DNA of 34,738 bases from Eggerthellaceae bacterium (GTDB taxonomy: Bacteria; Actinomycetota; Coriobacteriia; Coriobacteriales; Eggerthellaceae): assembly GCA_022644775.1 (NCBI GenBank), contig JALCHN010000018.1, forward strand, positions 1 through 34,738. Direction: 5' to 3'. Under the pieces are notes generated by a model. It did no database searches, was not told where the DNA came from, and saw only the letters and a program-made list of their open reading frames with translations. A program made the translations under genes and the position numbers. Below are positions 16,090-24,413 of this stretch, one piece after another. Numbering within the stretch: the stretch's first letter is position 1; each line of letters opens with the position of its first letter.

Positions 16090-17460
16090 CTAGATCATCT
16101 CTTCGGGGTGGAAGACCCTATCGAACTCGTCGGCGGTCATGAAGCCCAGCTCAAGGCAGGCCACGCGCAGGCTCGTGCCGTCACGATAGGCTTTCTGCGA
16201 CACTTTCGCGGCCTTTTCGTAGCCGATGTAGGGGTTCAAGCTCGTGACGAGCATGAGGGAATTGTGCAGGTTGTCGTGCATCTTTTCCCGGTTGGCCTTG
16301 ATACCCACCGCACAGTGCACGTTGAAGGACCGGATCGCGTCGGACAGCAGCCGCACCGACTGCAGGAAGTTGTAGGCGACCACGGGCATGAACACGTTGA
16401 GCTCGAAGTTGCCCTGGCTGGCCGCGAAGCCGATCGCGGCGTCGTTGCCCATGACCTGCACGGCGACCATCGTGACCGCCTCGCACTGGGTGGGGTTGAC
16501 CTTGCCCGGCATGATCGAGCTGCCCGGTTCGTTGGCGGGGATGGTGATCTCGCCCAGGCCCAGGCGCGGGCCGCTCGCGAGCCAGCGCACGTCGTTGGCG
16601 ATCTTCATCATGTTGGCGGCCAGCGCCTTCACCGCCCCATGGGCGAACACGATGCCGTCTTTGGCCGAAAGGGCGTGGAACTTGTTGGGGTCGGTGACGA
16701 AGGGCTCGCCGGTGAGCGCCGCCACGCGGGCGGCTACCGCGACGTCGAAGCCTTCGGGGGCGTTGAGCCCCGTGCCCACCGCCGTGCCGCCCAGGGCCAG
16801 CTTGTAGAGCTGCGGCAGGGCCGCGCGCAGCTCGTCGACCGCATCGAGCACCAGGTAGCGCCAGCCCGAAATCTCCTGGGGGAAGGAAATGGGCACCGCG
16901 TCCTGCAGGTGGGTGCGGCCGCTCTTCACGACGCCCTGATGGGCAACCTCGAGAGCGTCGAAGGTCCCGGCCAGCTCGAGCGCCGCGGGGATGAGCCGCT
17001 GCTGGATGGCCATGACGGCGGCGATGTGCATGGCCGTGGGGAACGTGTCGTTGGACGACTGCGACATGTTCACCGTGTCGTTGGGGTGCAGAATGTCGGC
17101 GCCGGCGATCTGGTTGCCGCGATGGGCGATGACCTCGTTGAAGTTCATGTTGCTCTGCGTGCCCGACCCGGTCTGCCAGACCTTCAGGGGGAAGGACCCG
17201 TCGAGCTTGCCGGAGAGGATCTCGTCGCAGGCCGCCTCGATTGCGGCACGGCGCTCATCGTCGAGCTTGCCGAGCTCGTTGTTGGCCTGGGCCGCGGCCT
17301 TCTTCAACGTGGCGAAGGCCCGCACGATGCCTTCGGGCATGGTTTCCGTGCCGATGCGGAAGTTCTCGTAGGACCGCTGCGTCTGCGCTCCCCACAGGGC
17401 GCTCGCCGGAACGCGCACCTCGCCCATCGAATCGTGCTCGATACGGTACTCTTCCTGCAT
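16090..17460 (-). CDS. fumC: Fumarate hydratase, class II
   Basis: A 456-residue member of the fumarase/aspartase superfamily. The signature [11 protein letters not shown] is at 313-323, [14 protein letters not shown] at 97-110, the HPND segment (125-128) precedes [15 protein letters not shown], and SGRTHLQDA carries the active-site TH (183-184). [15 protein letters not shown] and GIKANRE favour fumarase over aspartase. It interconverts fumarate and malate as a cytoplasmic tetramer without iron-sulfur cluster. I chose ATG 17460 (MQEEYRI) because AAAGGA lies at proper distance; in-frame ATG 17469 and an upstream start at 17502 are alternatives. It appears to be a single-gene unit. Confidence 0.95.
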   Translation of the reverse strand: MQEEYRIEHDSMGEVRVPASALWGAQTQRSYENFRIGTETMPEGIVRAFATLKKAAAQANNELGKLDDERRAAIEAACDEILSGKLDGSFPLKVWQTGSGTQSNMNFNEVIAHRGNQIAGADILHPNDTVNMSQSSNDTFPTAMHIAAVMAIQQRLIPAALELAGTFDALEVAHQGVVKSGRTHLQDAVPISFPQEISGWRYLVLDAVDELRAALPQLYKLALGGTAVGTGLNAPEGFDVAVAARVAALTGEPFVTDPNKFHALSAKDGIVFAHGAVKALAANMMKIANDVRWLASGPRLGLGEITIPANEPGSSIMPGKVNPTQCEAVTMVAVQVMGNDAAIGFAASQGNFELNVFMPVVAYNFLQSVRLLSDAIRSFNVHCAVGIKANREKMHDNLHNSLMLVTSLNPYIGYEKAAKVSQKAYRDGTSLRVACLELGFMTADEFDRVFHPEEMI

Positions 17461-17547
17461 GCCTTGCATCCTTTCGCCGCGACGGTTGTGTGCAGCGACC
17501 ATCCTAGCAGGTAGCGGCTGCAGCAGGCGAGCGCGGCGGCAAGAAGG

Positions 17548-17585
17548 CGAAGCGCCCGCACCGAACGAGCGATGCGGGCGCTTCG
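17548..17585 (-). terminator. Hairpin after the DJ-1/PfpI gene
   Basis: CGAAGCGCCCGCA (17548-17560) pairs with TGCGGGCGCTTCG (17573-17585), 13 bp perfect with a 12-base loop, just beyond the stop at 17607. No long T-run follows on the minus strand. Confidence 0.6.
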
Positions 17586-17606
17586 CGCAAGATGCGAGCG
17601 GCTGGG

Positions 17607-18185
17607 CTAGATTTCGATCTTGGCGCCGAGCAGCTTAACGAATTCGCGGACGATCGCGGTGTCGCCCGGCCATGCCGGGGCCGTGACCAGGTTGCGGTCG
17701 ACGACGGCCTGGTCGGCGGGCACTTCCTTGTAGGTGCCGCCCGCCAGCGTCACGTCGGGGCCCACCGCCGGGTAGGCCGTGGCCGTGTAGCCCTTGAGCA
17801 CGCCGGCCGCCGCCAGGACCTGCGGACCGTGGCAGATGGCCGCGACGGGCTTGCCGGCCGCGAAGAACTGCTGGACGATCTCAATCACGCGGGGGTTGAG
17901 GCGAATGTATTCCGGCGCGCGCCCGCCCGTGATGAACAGGCCCGCGTAGTCGTCGACGTTCACCGCATCGAAATCGGCCGTGAGCGCGAAGTTGTGGCCG
18001 CGCAGCTCGGTGTAGGTCTGCTCGCCCAGGAAATCGTGGACCGCCGTGGGGACCGTGTCGCCGGCCTTCTTGTCGGGGCACACGGCGTCGACCTGGTAGC
18101 CGAGCATCGAGAGCGCCTGGAAAGGCACCATGGTTTCGTAGTCTTCCGTGAAGTCGCCGCAGAGTTCCAGAATTTTTTTCGTCAT
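17607..18185 (-). CDS. DJ-1/PfpI family protein
   Basis: A 192-residue single-domain protein of the DJ-1/ThiJ/PfpI superfamily. The nucleophilic-elbow cysteine is Cys118 in [14 protein letters not shown], followed by His119, and a conserved acidic residue sits in DFTEDYE near the N-terminus. The [18 protein letters not shown] segment matches the subfamily of plant DJ-1d and bacterial YhbO/PfpI proteins. These are reported as glyoxalase III, deglycase or stress proteins; the exact activity is disputed and cannot be settled from sequence. The start has GGAGTG nearby. It stands alone between the fumarase and MoxR genes, with a hairpin after it. Confidence 0.9.
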   Translation of the reverse strand: MTKKILELCGDFTEDYETMVPFQALSMLGYQVDAVCPDKKAGDTVPTAVHDFLGEQTYTELRGHNFALTADFDAVNVDDYAGLFITGGRAPEYIRLNPRVIEIVQQFFAAGKPVAAICHGPQVLAAAGVLKGYTATAYPAVGPDVTLAGGTYKEVPADQAVVDRNLVTAPAWPGDTAIVREFVKLLGAKIEI

Positions 18186-18396
18186 GCTGCATCACTCCTC
18201 ATAACGCGTGTCGAGCAGGGGCGGAAGCGCAGGCGAAGCTGGGCGCGCGATTGCAGAGCGAAGCGTGCCTGCGCGGGACCGCTCCGATGACTCGATGGTA
18301 GCCGTGCGCGGAATACCGCGGCGGCGTGCATCCGCGAACGGCGTCATGGGGCGGCGCATGTGTGCGCGGGGCGCGCGGGGTGCCGACGAACGGCGC

Positions 18397-19878
18397 CTAG
18401 GGCAGGTCGAGCGCGTCGACGCGGGCGGCCAGGCGGGCCGCGCGGTCCTCGCCCGAAAGCTCGCCGGCGTGGGCAAGGTAGGCGTCGCTGCCGAAATCGC
18501 GTACGAAGGCGACCACGTGGGGCCGGGCCGTGAGCGCCGCTGTGAAGGCGAGGGCCTCTTCACCTGCGCCGAAGGCCTGGTCGACGAAGGCATAGGCCGC
18601 CTCGATCGCGCGGCCCGTGTCTGCCGCGCTCGCGCGCAGGCCAGCGAGCACGTCGCCGTAAGCCTGCCGCAGGGCCGCCTCGTCGGCGCAATCGGCGCAC
18701 GTGGCAAGCCAGCCGTCTGCGCGCCGCAGCCGCAAGCGTTCGGCGCGGGCGCGGGCGCTCTCGCCGCCGGCGGCGGCCAACCGGTCGCGCAGGGCGGTGC
18801 GGGCGGCTTCCACGGCATCCGCCACCGCGCAGCCCGCCGCGACTCGAGCGAGCACGCCGCGCAGGGCGTCGCGGAACGCTTCCACAGCCCCTTCGATGGC
18901 CATCGTCTTCCCCACCTGGGCGTCGACGCCGGCGGCGAGCATATCCGCAAGCGCCAGGCGCTCGTCGATCGCGGCCGCCTTGGCGTGCGCAAGGGCCTCC
19001 TCGCTCGGCGCGCCCGCCAGGATGCGGGGCACCGCGTACACGTCGCGGTAGGCCGCAAAGCGGGCGTAGAAATTCCAGAAGCGGGCGGCAATCGCGGGAT
19101 CCTGCACGAACTGGCCCACGAGTGCCTCGTCGACAGCGAGGCCCAAATCTTCGTAGAGCGCGAGCGTGGCCGAAAGATCCGACCATCCGCGGGCCGTGAC
19201 GAACCGTTTGCCCTCCGCCGTCGCCTCCACCGCATAGAAGCAATCGGGATTGGCGTCGAGAAAGGCCGGCACCGCCGGATGCACGCCCTGGGCCAGGGCA
19301 AAGGCCTTCCACGCCTCGTAATCGGGCTCGACCGCGATCGTACGCAGGCGGTCGAGCGTGGCGATGTCGAAGGCGTGCACGTTGCGGTTGTAGGCCGGCG
19401 GGTTTCCCGCGCACACCACCGCCCAGCCCGCCGGCAGGCGGTGGCGGCCGAAGATCTTGAACTGCAGGAACTGGAGCATGGCCGGGTAGAGGGTCTCCGA
19501 CACGCAGTTGACCTCGTCGAGGAAGAGGATGCCCTGCCGCAGGCCCGTGCGCTCCTGCTCTTCGTAGACGCTCGCGATGATTTCGCTCATCGTGTATTCC
19601 GACACGTCGACCGCGCGGCCGTCGAAGGTTTTCCGCTTGATAAGGGGCAGACCGAGCGCGCTCTGGCGCGTGTGGTGGGTCATCGCGTAGGACACGAAGG
19701 CCACGCCCAGGTCGGCCGCCGCCTGGCCCACGATCGCCGACTTGCCCACGCCCGGCGCGCCCACCAGGAAAAGGGGACGCTGCTGGTCGGCGGGGATGCG
19801 GGGCTCGCCCGCCCCGTCGCAGGCAAAATAGGCGCGCACCGCGGCTTCCACCTGGCGTTTCGCTTCCGCAATGTTCAT
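18397..19878 (-). CDS. MoxR-type AAA+ ATPase
   Basis: A 493-residue protein. The N-terminal AAA+ module has Walker A GAPGVGKSA (about 39-47), Walker B ILFLDEVN and the sensor-1 region VVCAGNPPAYN. The rest (about 230-493) is an alanine-rich, mostly helical region without a clear match. MoxR ATPases work with VWA-domain partners as chaperones that assemble or activate other proteins. The preceding gene encodes a VWA-like protein and overlaps this start by 4 bp (ATGA), so the pair is translationally coupled. GGAAGG lies upstream of the start. The C-terminal part is much longer than in most MoxR proteins of about 320 residues. Confidence 0.88.
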   Translation of the reverse strand: MNIAEAKRQVEAAVRAYFACDGAGEPRIPADQQRPLFLVGAPGVGKSAIVGQAAADLGVAFVSYAMTHHTRQSALGLPLIKRKTFDGRAVDVSEYTMSEIIASVYEEQERTGLRQGILFLDEVNCVSETLYPAMLQFLQFKIFGRHRLPAGWAVVCAGNPPAYNRNVHAFDIATLDRLRTIAVEPDYEAWKAFALAQGVHPAVPAFLDANPDCFYAVEATAEGKRFVTARGWSDLSATLALYEDLGLAVDEALVGQFVQDPAIAARFWNFYARFAAYRDVYAVPRILAGAPSEEALAHAKAAAIDERLALADMLAAGVDAQVGKTMAIEGAVEAFRDALRGVLARVAAGCAVADAVEAARTALRDRLAAAGGESARARAERLRLRRADGWLATCADCADEAALRQAYGDVLAGLRASAADTGRAIEAAYAFVDQAFGAGEEALAFTAALTARPHVVAFVRDFGSDAYLAHAGELSGEDRAARLAARVDALDLP

Positions 19879-21350
19879 CGCTGCCGTCCTTCCATCACGT
19901 CTGCCGAAGAGAGTACGATTCGCGCGGCCCACGGGGGCACCGCTGCGGCTTCGCCCGCATCGTCGAGAAAGGCGAAGGCGCAGCGGTAGGGCGGCGGGGT
20001 TGCGGGATAGGTGCCGCGGCCGTCGGTGAAGTAGAGCAAGCCGGAAAGGTCGGCCAGATCGCCGCGCGAGCGCCGGTCGGCCAGGTAGGCGAAGACGGGG
20101 CGGAAATCGGTGCCGCCCCCGCCGCGCACGACGAAGCTGCGCGCGAGCGCGTCGACGTCGTCCGGCGTGCGCACCACGTCGTCGCGCTGGACGCGGGCGT
20201 CGGCCTGGATGAGGTGGACCTCGCTGTGCGGGCCCAAGGCGCCGCGGATCGCGGCGAACGCGCGCGTGACGAAACGGCGCACGAGGGCGCCCTGGGTCGA
20301 GCCCGACGTGTCGATCGCGATCGCGAAGGTGGCGAGCTTGGGGGCCGGTCGGTACTCGACCGGCTCGATCAGGGGCAGGTTGCCGTAGCGCGCCAGGCCG
20401 TAGGTGTAGGCGATCACATCGAATTCCTCGTCGCTCGCGCGCAGGACCTCTTCGGGGGCGCAGAAGGTGCGCAGGAAGTCCTCCAGGCGCGCCGGCTCGC
20501 GCCGGGCCAGGCGCAGGTTGCAGGCGAAAGCCCCGCCTTCCTGCACGCCTTCGGTCTGCCCCGCCGTGCGCAGGGCCGCCGCGATCTGGGCCGCGCGCGC
20601 CCGCCAGGCGGCCGCCTGCCCGTCGCCGCTGCCACCCGCGCGCATGCCGGCGGCAGCGGGTTCTAAGGCGCGGGCCGCCCTGCGATTCCAGAGCGCATGA
20701 TCGTCGCGGGCCGCGCAGGCGGCGAGGTCGCCTGCCTCGCGCGCGTCCCAGCCGGAAAGCGGGCCCGCGCCGCCCGCTCGCTCCCGTAGGCATCGATAGA
20801 CGTTTGCCGAGGTCAGCGGGCCGATTGCTTCATGCAGGCGGGCAAGGGCGGCACCCAGGCGCTCGTCGCGCGCGCAGGCGAAGCGCCCCGCGCACACGTC
20901 GAGCGCGGCCGCTTCCGCCGCCACGTCGCAAGCCAGGTTCCAGGCGCGGGCGTCGTCGTGCTTGGCGGCGAAGGGATGCAGAAAAAGACAATGCAGGGTG
21001 GCTTGCAGCAGGTCGCGGGCGACCGCAGCCGAGTCGCCGCGGTAGGCGCGCACCGTGCGCTCGGGGTCGAAGGCCAGGGTGCTGCCGTCGGTGGCGAGTG
21101 CCGCCGCAAGCGGACGGGCGGTCGCCACTCGCCCCAGCAGGGCCGGTGCGAGCGCGGGAAAGGCCACCGCAAGGCGCAGGCGGGCGTCTTCCACCACGTC
21201 GCGCGCAACCGCTTCCACCTGTTGCGCCCGGGCCTTGCCCGGGACGCCTGCCGCAACCGCATCAGACGCGAGCGCATCCACCGCAGGCGCGCACGCGTCC
21301 GCTGCCAGCGCGTCAGCGGACGGCGCCGTTGCATCGCTTGCCGCCGTCAT
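19875..21350 (-). CDS. VWA-like / DUF2201 protein (putative metallopeptidase domain)
   Basis: A 491-residue protein. After an alanine-rich start, residues about 80-250 resemble the DUF2201 N-terminal putative metallopeptidase region, including an LHCLFLHPFAAKH stretch with an HxxxH pair where such proteins usually carry zinc ligands. The canonical glutamate of HExxH is missing, so catalysis is doubtful. The C-terminal third is a VWA-like domain with MIDAS elements DTSGSTQ and GGGGTDFRP. It is coupled by 4-bp overlaps both to the unknown gene before it (21347-21350) and to the MoxR gene after it (19875-19878), which supports a MoxR-VWA chaperone complex. The client protein is unknown. Confidence 0.85.
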   Translation of the reverse strand: MTAASDATAPSADALAADACAPAVDALASDAVAAGVPGKARAQQVEAVARDVVEDARLRLAVAFPALAPALLGRVATARPLAAALATDGSTLAFDPERTVRAYRGDSAAVARDLLQATLHCLFLHPFAAKHDDARAWNLACDVAAEAAALDVCAGRFACARDERLGAALARLHEAIGPLTSANVYRCLRERAGGAGPLSGWDAREAGDLAACAARDDHALWNRRAARALEPAAAGMRAGGSGDGQAAAWRARAAQIAAALRTAGQTEGVQEGGAFACNLRLARREPARLEDFLRTFCAPEEVLRASDEEFDVIAYTYGLARYGNLPLIEPVEYRPAPKLATFAIAIDTSGSTQGALVRRFVTRAFAAIRGALGPHSEVHLIQADARVQRDDVVRTPDDVDALARSFVVRGGGGTDFRPVFAYLADRRSRGDLADLSGLLYFTDGRGTYPATPPPYRCAFAFLDDAGEAAAVPPWAARIVLSSADVMEGRQR

Positions 21351-21916
21351 AGCGCGAAGTCCTTCCCCGTCCCGCCGAAACGGGCGCGTTTCTCGCGCAG
21401 CAGGAAGGCGACTGACGCCAGGCCGCGCTCGCGCGAGGCGACCTCGATCGCCCGGTCCGCCTGCAAGGCGTCGATCGCGCCCGCGTCGAAAAGCCAGCCG
21501 AGCTCCTCGGTCGCGCCGCGCCGGGCGAAAGCCGCCACCGCATCGTCGAGATGGTCGGCAAGCTCCCGCCGAAAGGCCGCAGCCGTTGACGGTTCGAGCA
21601 GGGTGCCCTCGTACAGGCGGCGGGCCAGATGGGCGTAGCGCGCGAAGGCGTCCGCCGCCTGGGCGCAGGCCGCGTCGTAGCGGCGCACGACCTCCTGGGG
21701 CGTGTGGGCCGGCGCGCGGAAGAGGTCGCCGAGCAACCTTTGAGCCTGAGCGTCGCGGGGAACGGGCAGGTCGAGCGCGGCGAAGGCGTCGTCGGGCGCT
21801 TCGGTGTAGATGCGCACCATTGGCGGGTACGGAGGCAGGGCGAAAACGGTCGCCGCCTCTTCGGCGGTGAGGATTCGATCTTCGGTATGTCGCGCGTCGT
21901 CGTTCATCGGCCCCAT
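21347..21916 (-). CDS. Unknown protein, first gene of the MoxR-VWA operon
   Basis: A 189-residue, probably cytoplasmic, mainly helical protein that I do not recognise. It has no membrane segment, no cysteine pairs beyond one Cys, and a high content of Ala, Arg and acidic residues. Residues about 125-180 (LADHLDDAVAAFARRGATE, DAGAIDALQADRAIEVASRERG) look like paired helices of an ankyrin- or HEAT-like kind. Its stop overlaps the VWA gene start by 4 bp, so it is very likely a partner of that system. ATG 21916 or ATG 21907 (MNDDARHTED) could be the start. A 31-bp REP-like palindrome sits 22 bp upstream. Confidence 0.7.
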   Translation of the reverse strand: MGPMNDDARHTEDRILTAEEAATVFALPPYPPMVRIYTEAPDDAFAALDLPVPRDAQAQRLLGDLFRAPAHTPQEVVRRYDAACAQAADAFARYAHLARRLYEGTLLEPSTAAAFRRELADHLDDAVAAFARRGATEELGWLFDAGAIDALQADRAIEVASRERGLASVAFLLREKRARFGGTGKDFAL

Positions 21917-21937
21917 TGTAGGCCCCGGCGGCGCAGG

Positions 21938-21968
21938 TGAGTCAAAGAGGTCTGACCCCTTTGACTCA
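21938..21968. repeat. 31-bp REP-like palindrome, copy 1
   Basis: TGAGTCAAAG (21938-21947) pairs with CTTTGACTCA (21959-21968), and inside GGTC pairs with GACC around a single T; only the 21948/21958 pair mismatches. Two further copies lie at 25239 and 25280. It is located between two minus-strand genes. Confidence 0.85.
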
Positions 21969-21995
21969 AAGCCGGCGGCGCCCCGCGACGCCCGC

Positions 21996-22784
21996 CTAGA
22001 AGCGCAGGCTCAGGCAGGTGATGCTGCCGTCGATCTTGCGGAACTCGCTCATCTCGACTTCGATAATGTCGTAGCCCCACGCTTCGAGCTGGGCCTTCAC
22101 GGCCGGATAGCCCGCCGCCATGATGATCTTGTCATTGATGCGCACGCAATCGGCGCCGTAGGCCTCTTCGTCGGGCACTTCGAAAATGTGGGCGAACTGG
22201 CCGCGGCGATAAGCCGGCTGGGTCTTGAACTCGCCCGACACGAGCAGGTTGCCGTCTTCCACATAGGTGCCGCCGGTCTTCAGATGCAGGATGTGCTCGA
22301 CCGGCACCTGCTCGGCGGTCATGCCCCACGCTTCCAAAAAGCCCTTGAACTGCGCGAAGCCCTCGTCGTTGGTGCGCTTCGAGCGGCCCACATAGTAGTG
22401 GTCGTCGACCATCATGACGTCGCCGCCTTCAAGCGTGCCCGGCGCCGTGATGTGCTTGATCTGGTCGTCGCTGAAGAACTGGCGGATGGTGGGCAGCATG
22501 AGCTCGGCCTCGCCCCGGCGCGAATCGGTCGCCGGCAGGTCCATGATAGCGCCCTTGGGCGTGATGACCGCGGTGTCTTCCACGAACACGCTGTCGGGGA
22601 ACTCCTCGAGGGCGGGCAGCACGGTCACGTCGACGCCGGCCTGCTTCAGGGCCTCGATGTAGGCGTCGTGCTGTTCGAGCGCCAAATCGTAGTCGGGCTT
22701 GCCCAGCTCGGGCGAGGTGGTGATGCCGTCGATCACCGAATGCGACGGACGGCGAACGATCGCATGCGTGAAGTTGCTTGCCAT
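21996..22784 (-). CDS. Dimethylarginine dimethylaminohydrolase / arginine deiminase-like hydrolase
   Basis: A 262-residue enzyme of the guanidino-group modifying superfamily. Substrate-binding and fold landmarks are FVEDTAVI (67-74), LEGGDVMM (118-125) and the HLKTGGTYVEDGN region with the likely catalytic His167. The nucleophilic cysteine is Cys257 in GSITCLSLRF at the C-terminus. DDAH hydrolyses methylated arginines to citrulline and methylamines. The size and the near-terminal Cys favour DDAH over the 400-residue arginine deiminases, but the true substrate is not certain. ATG 22784 has GAGGAG; an upstream extension to 23015 would cross the long palindrome at 22859. A -10-like TATAGT on the minus strand is at 22842-22847. 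Confidence 0.88.
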   Translation of the reverse strand: MASNFTHAIVRRPSHSVIDGITTSPELGKPDYDLALEQHDAYIEALKQAGVDVTVLPALEEFPDSVFVEDTAVITPKGAIMDLPATDSRRGEAELMLPTIRQFFSDDQIKHITAPGTLEGGDVMMVDDHYYVGRSKRTNDEGFAQFKGFLEAWGMTAEQVPVEHILHLKTGGTYVEDGNLLVSGEFKTQPAYRRGQFAHIFEVPDEEAYGADCVRINDKIIMAAGYPAVKAQLEAWGYDIIEVEMSEFRKIDGSITCLSLRF

Positions 22785-22858
22785 GGTCTCCTCGTTTTCT
22801 CTTCGGGGAGGCGCCCTCTCGCGCCCCCGTGTGCCGCACTCACTATACCGCCGCGGGC

Positions 22859-22923
22859 GCGACAGGGGGACGGAGGGTGTTGTCACGCAGCAAGCGTGGC
22901 AACACCCTCCGTCCCCCTGTCGC
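22859..22923. repeat. 65-bp near-perfect palindrome, locus 3 of the dispersed repeat
   Basis: Thirty-base arms with a 5-base loop AGCAA (22889-22893). Twenty-nine of thirty pairs are Watson-Crick and the remaining one would be a G-U pair in RNA. The core GTTGTCACGC (22879-22888) and GCGTGGCAAC belong to the family found at 1, 11078 and 34674. The palindrome sits in the divergent region between the DDAH-like gene and the small membrane gene, between their candidate -10 boxes. Confidence 0.92.
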
Positions 22924-22972
22924 ACCCAGGTGTACACTGAGGGCTGCACACATCGAGAGAAAGGATGCCACC

Positions 22973-23155
22973 ATGACCGATCTCTACGCCCACCTGAGCA
23001 AGGAAGAAATCGCAAGCGCCGTCAAGCAGAGCTTCATCGGCACGCTCACCGAAGCCGAAATGAAGCAGGCATCGGGCGAGCGCATCGCCATTTCGATTAT
23101 CGCCCTGGTCATCGGCTTGTGGCTCGCATCCGTCGTGGGCATCAAGCTGGTCTAG
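22973..23155 (+). CDS. Small single-span membrane protein (60 residues)
   Basis: A short protein: MTDLYAHLSKEEIASAVKQS, then a charged amphipathic helix (about 20-38), then a C-terminal membrane helix (about 38-60, IAISIIALVIGLWLASVVGI). I know no family for it. GAGAAAGG lies 9 bases before ATG 22973. An out-of-frame ATG at 22965 gives a three-codon leader whose TGA overlaps this start (ATGA), so weak translational coupling is possible. A candidate -10 TACACT is at 22933-22938. The gene is divergent from the DDAH-like gene across the 65-bp palindrome and ends before a cruciform-like structure. Coding character is supported by the ribosome site and by the clean membrane helix. Confidence 0.7.
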   Translation: MTDLYAHLSKEEIASAVKQSFIGTLTEAEMKQASGERIAISIIALVIGLWLASVVGIKLV

Positions 23156-23174
23156 GCCGGCCGACATACCCGCT

Positions 23175-23226
23175 GCGCGCAGGGCGCACGTCGCAGGCAC
23201 CCGCCTGCCGCGTGCGCCCTGCGCGC
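23175..23226. terminator. Large bidirectional hairpin between convergent genes
   Basis: GCGCGCAGGGCGCACG (23175-23190) pairs perfectly with CGTGCGCCCTGCGCGC (23211-23226). Inside, GCAGGC (23193-23198) pairs with GCCTGC (23203-23208) around ACCC. It lies between the stops of the small membrane gene (+) and the NdpA-like gene (-). No T-runs are present, so this is either a GC-rich terminator or a cruciform. Confidence 0.65.
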
Positions 23227-23246
23227 GTAGAGGGCCGCCCGCCCCG

Positions 23247-24314
23247 CTAGCGATTCTCGATGTGCAGGATGTTGCGCAGTTCGATCGAAATCGACCCGTC
23301 GGCCTCGCTCGTGAAGGTGAGGTACTCCGAGCTCTTCGAATACTCGGCCGGGAAGGTGATCTCGATGCCCGTATCGGTGAGGATCTTGTGCTTGCGCGCC
23401 ACGCGGCGCACAGCCTCGCGCTCCATCGGCATGCTTTCGGGCATCGCGCGCTCTTCCACCTCTTTGGTGAACTTCACCTGGGCGTCGGGGAAATCTTCGA
23501 ACACGTCTTCGGCGAGCAGCTCCATGTCGACGTCTTCGCCTTCGTCGACCCGCTCCGTCGCGTAGGTCTTCGCCTTCGAAAGGGCCACGGCGGTGTTGGC
23601 GCCGTACTCTTCGGCCACCGATTCGACCAGATCGGTCACGGCGGTGAAGGCTTCCTTGGTCGACGCCTCGGTCGAGCACTGCAGGAGGCCGTCGGGGATG
23701 AGCATGCGCTCTTCGCCCGAAATGGTGCGCGGTTTGTCTTGGAAGAGCACGTCGAGCGAGCGCAGGTCGACCACCGCGAACGACGCCACCTTCTGCGAGG
23801 GGTTGGGCAGCACCGCGTAGTGGCGGGCGATGTCGTTGCATGCGCCGGTTTCCCCCATACCCGCCTCGTGCATGTAGGCCTGCTTGATCTCGAGCAAGAA
23901 GAGGGCCAGGTAGCGGTTGGTCTTGCCGCTGAACTGGGCTTCCATGTCCTCTTCCGACATTTCGTTGACGGTCATTTCGGGGTTTTCCTCGAAATCGACC
24001 ACGAGCAGGTCGGTCGAGGGGGTCTTTTCCATATGTCCCAGTTCCCCCGCCAGATACTCGCCGATCTGGCGCGAAAGGCTCGCGAAATCGGTCTCGCCGG
24101 CGAAGTAGGCGCGCAGCTCGCGGGCGAACCCGCTGTCTTCGGAAAAGGCGCCGCGCTTGTTGTCGAGGTTGCCCAGGGCCTTCTTCACCTGACTGGTGAT
24201 GTAGCGCTTGGCGTTCTTGTTTTCGGCCAGGTCGAGCTCCTCGCCTGCGAAGATGTTCTCGCAGGCCACGAAGTCAAACACGTGCAGGATGGCATGGTTG
24301 ATCGAAAGGGACAT
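23247..24314 (-). CDS. Nucleoid-associated protein, NdpA family
   Basis: A 355-residue protein that resembles the 37-kDa nucleoid-associated NdpA/YejK family. The start SINHAILHVFDF, the N-terminal section with FAREL and the segment KTPSTDLLVVDFEENPE match the family. The central KTNRYLALFLLEIKQAYMHE and VASFAVVDLRSLDVLFQDKP are also characteristic, as is the acidic middle region near VDEGEDVDMELLAEDVFED. Function is poorly known; it binds nucleic acid in Gram-negative bacteria and also occurs near phage or mobile genes elsewhere. No such genes lie nearby here. It converges on the small membrane gene and is followed upstream, in the same direction, by TauE/SafE. Confidence 0.82.
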   Translation of the reverse strand: MSLSINHAILHVFDFVACENIFAGEELDLAENKNAKRYITSQVKKALGNLDNKRGAFSEDSGFARELRAYFAGETDFASLSRQIGEYLAGELGHMEKTPSTDLLVVDFEENPEMTVNEMSEEDMEAQFSGKTNRYLALFLLEIKQAYMHEAGMGETGACNDIARHYAVLPNPSQKVASFAVVDLRSLDVLFQDKPRTISGEERMLIPDGLLQCSTEASTKEAFTAVTDLVESVAEEYGANTAVALSKAKTYATERVDEGEDVDMELLAEDVFEDFPDAQVKFTKEVEERAMPESMPMEREAVRRVARKHKILTDTGIEITFPAEYSKSSEYLTFTSEADGSISIELRNILHIENR

Positions 24315-24413
24315 ATCTGCGCGGCTCCTTCGCCGAAACCGATGGGGACAACTGACGCGGCCGGGCGCCTTGCGCCGCCGCCCGAGCAGGCTTCACGATA
24401 GCACAGCGGCTGC

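Noticed and set aside
16090-17460. Aspartase instead of fumarase
   Set aside because: The [23 protein letters not shown] and GIKANRE segments follow fumarase C more closely, although the superfamilies share the [11 protein letters not shown] signature.
16045-17514. A 489-codon frame antisense to fumarase
   Set aside because: Fumarase signatures are unambiguous on the minus strand. The antisense product is His/Val/Gly-rich and featureless.
18208-19989. A 593-codon plus-strand open frame opposite the MoxR gene
   Set aside because: The MoxR frame has Walker motifs and coupled neighbours; the antisense translation is Arg/Gly/His-rich with no recognisable domain.
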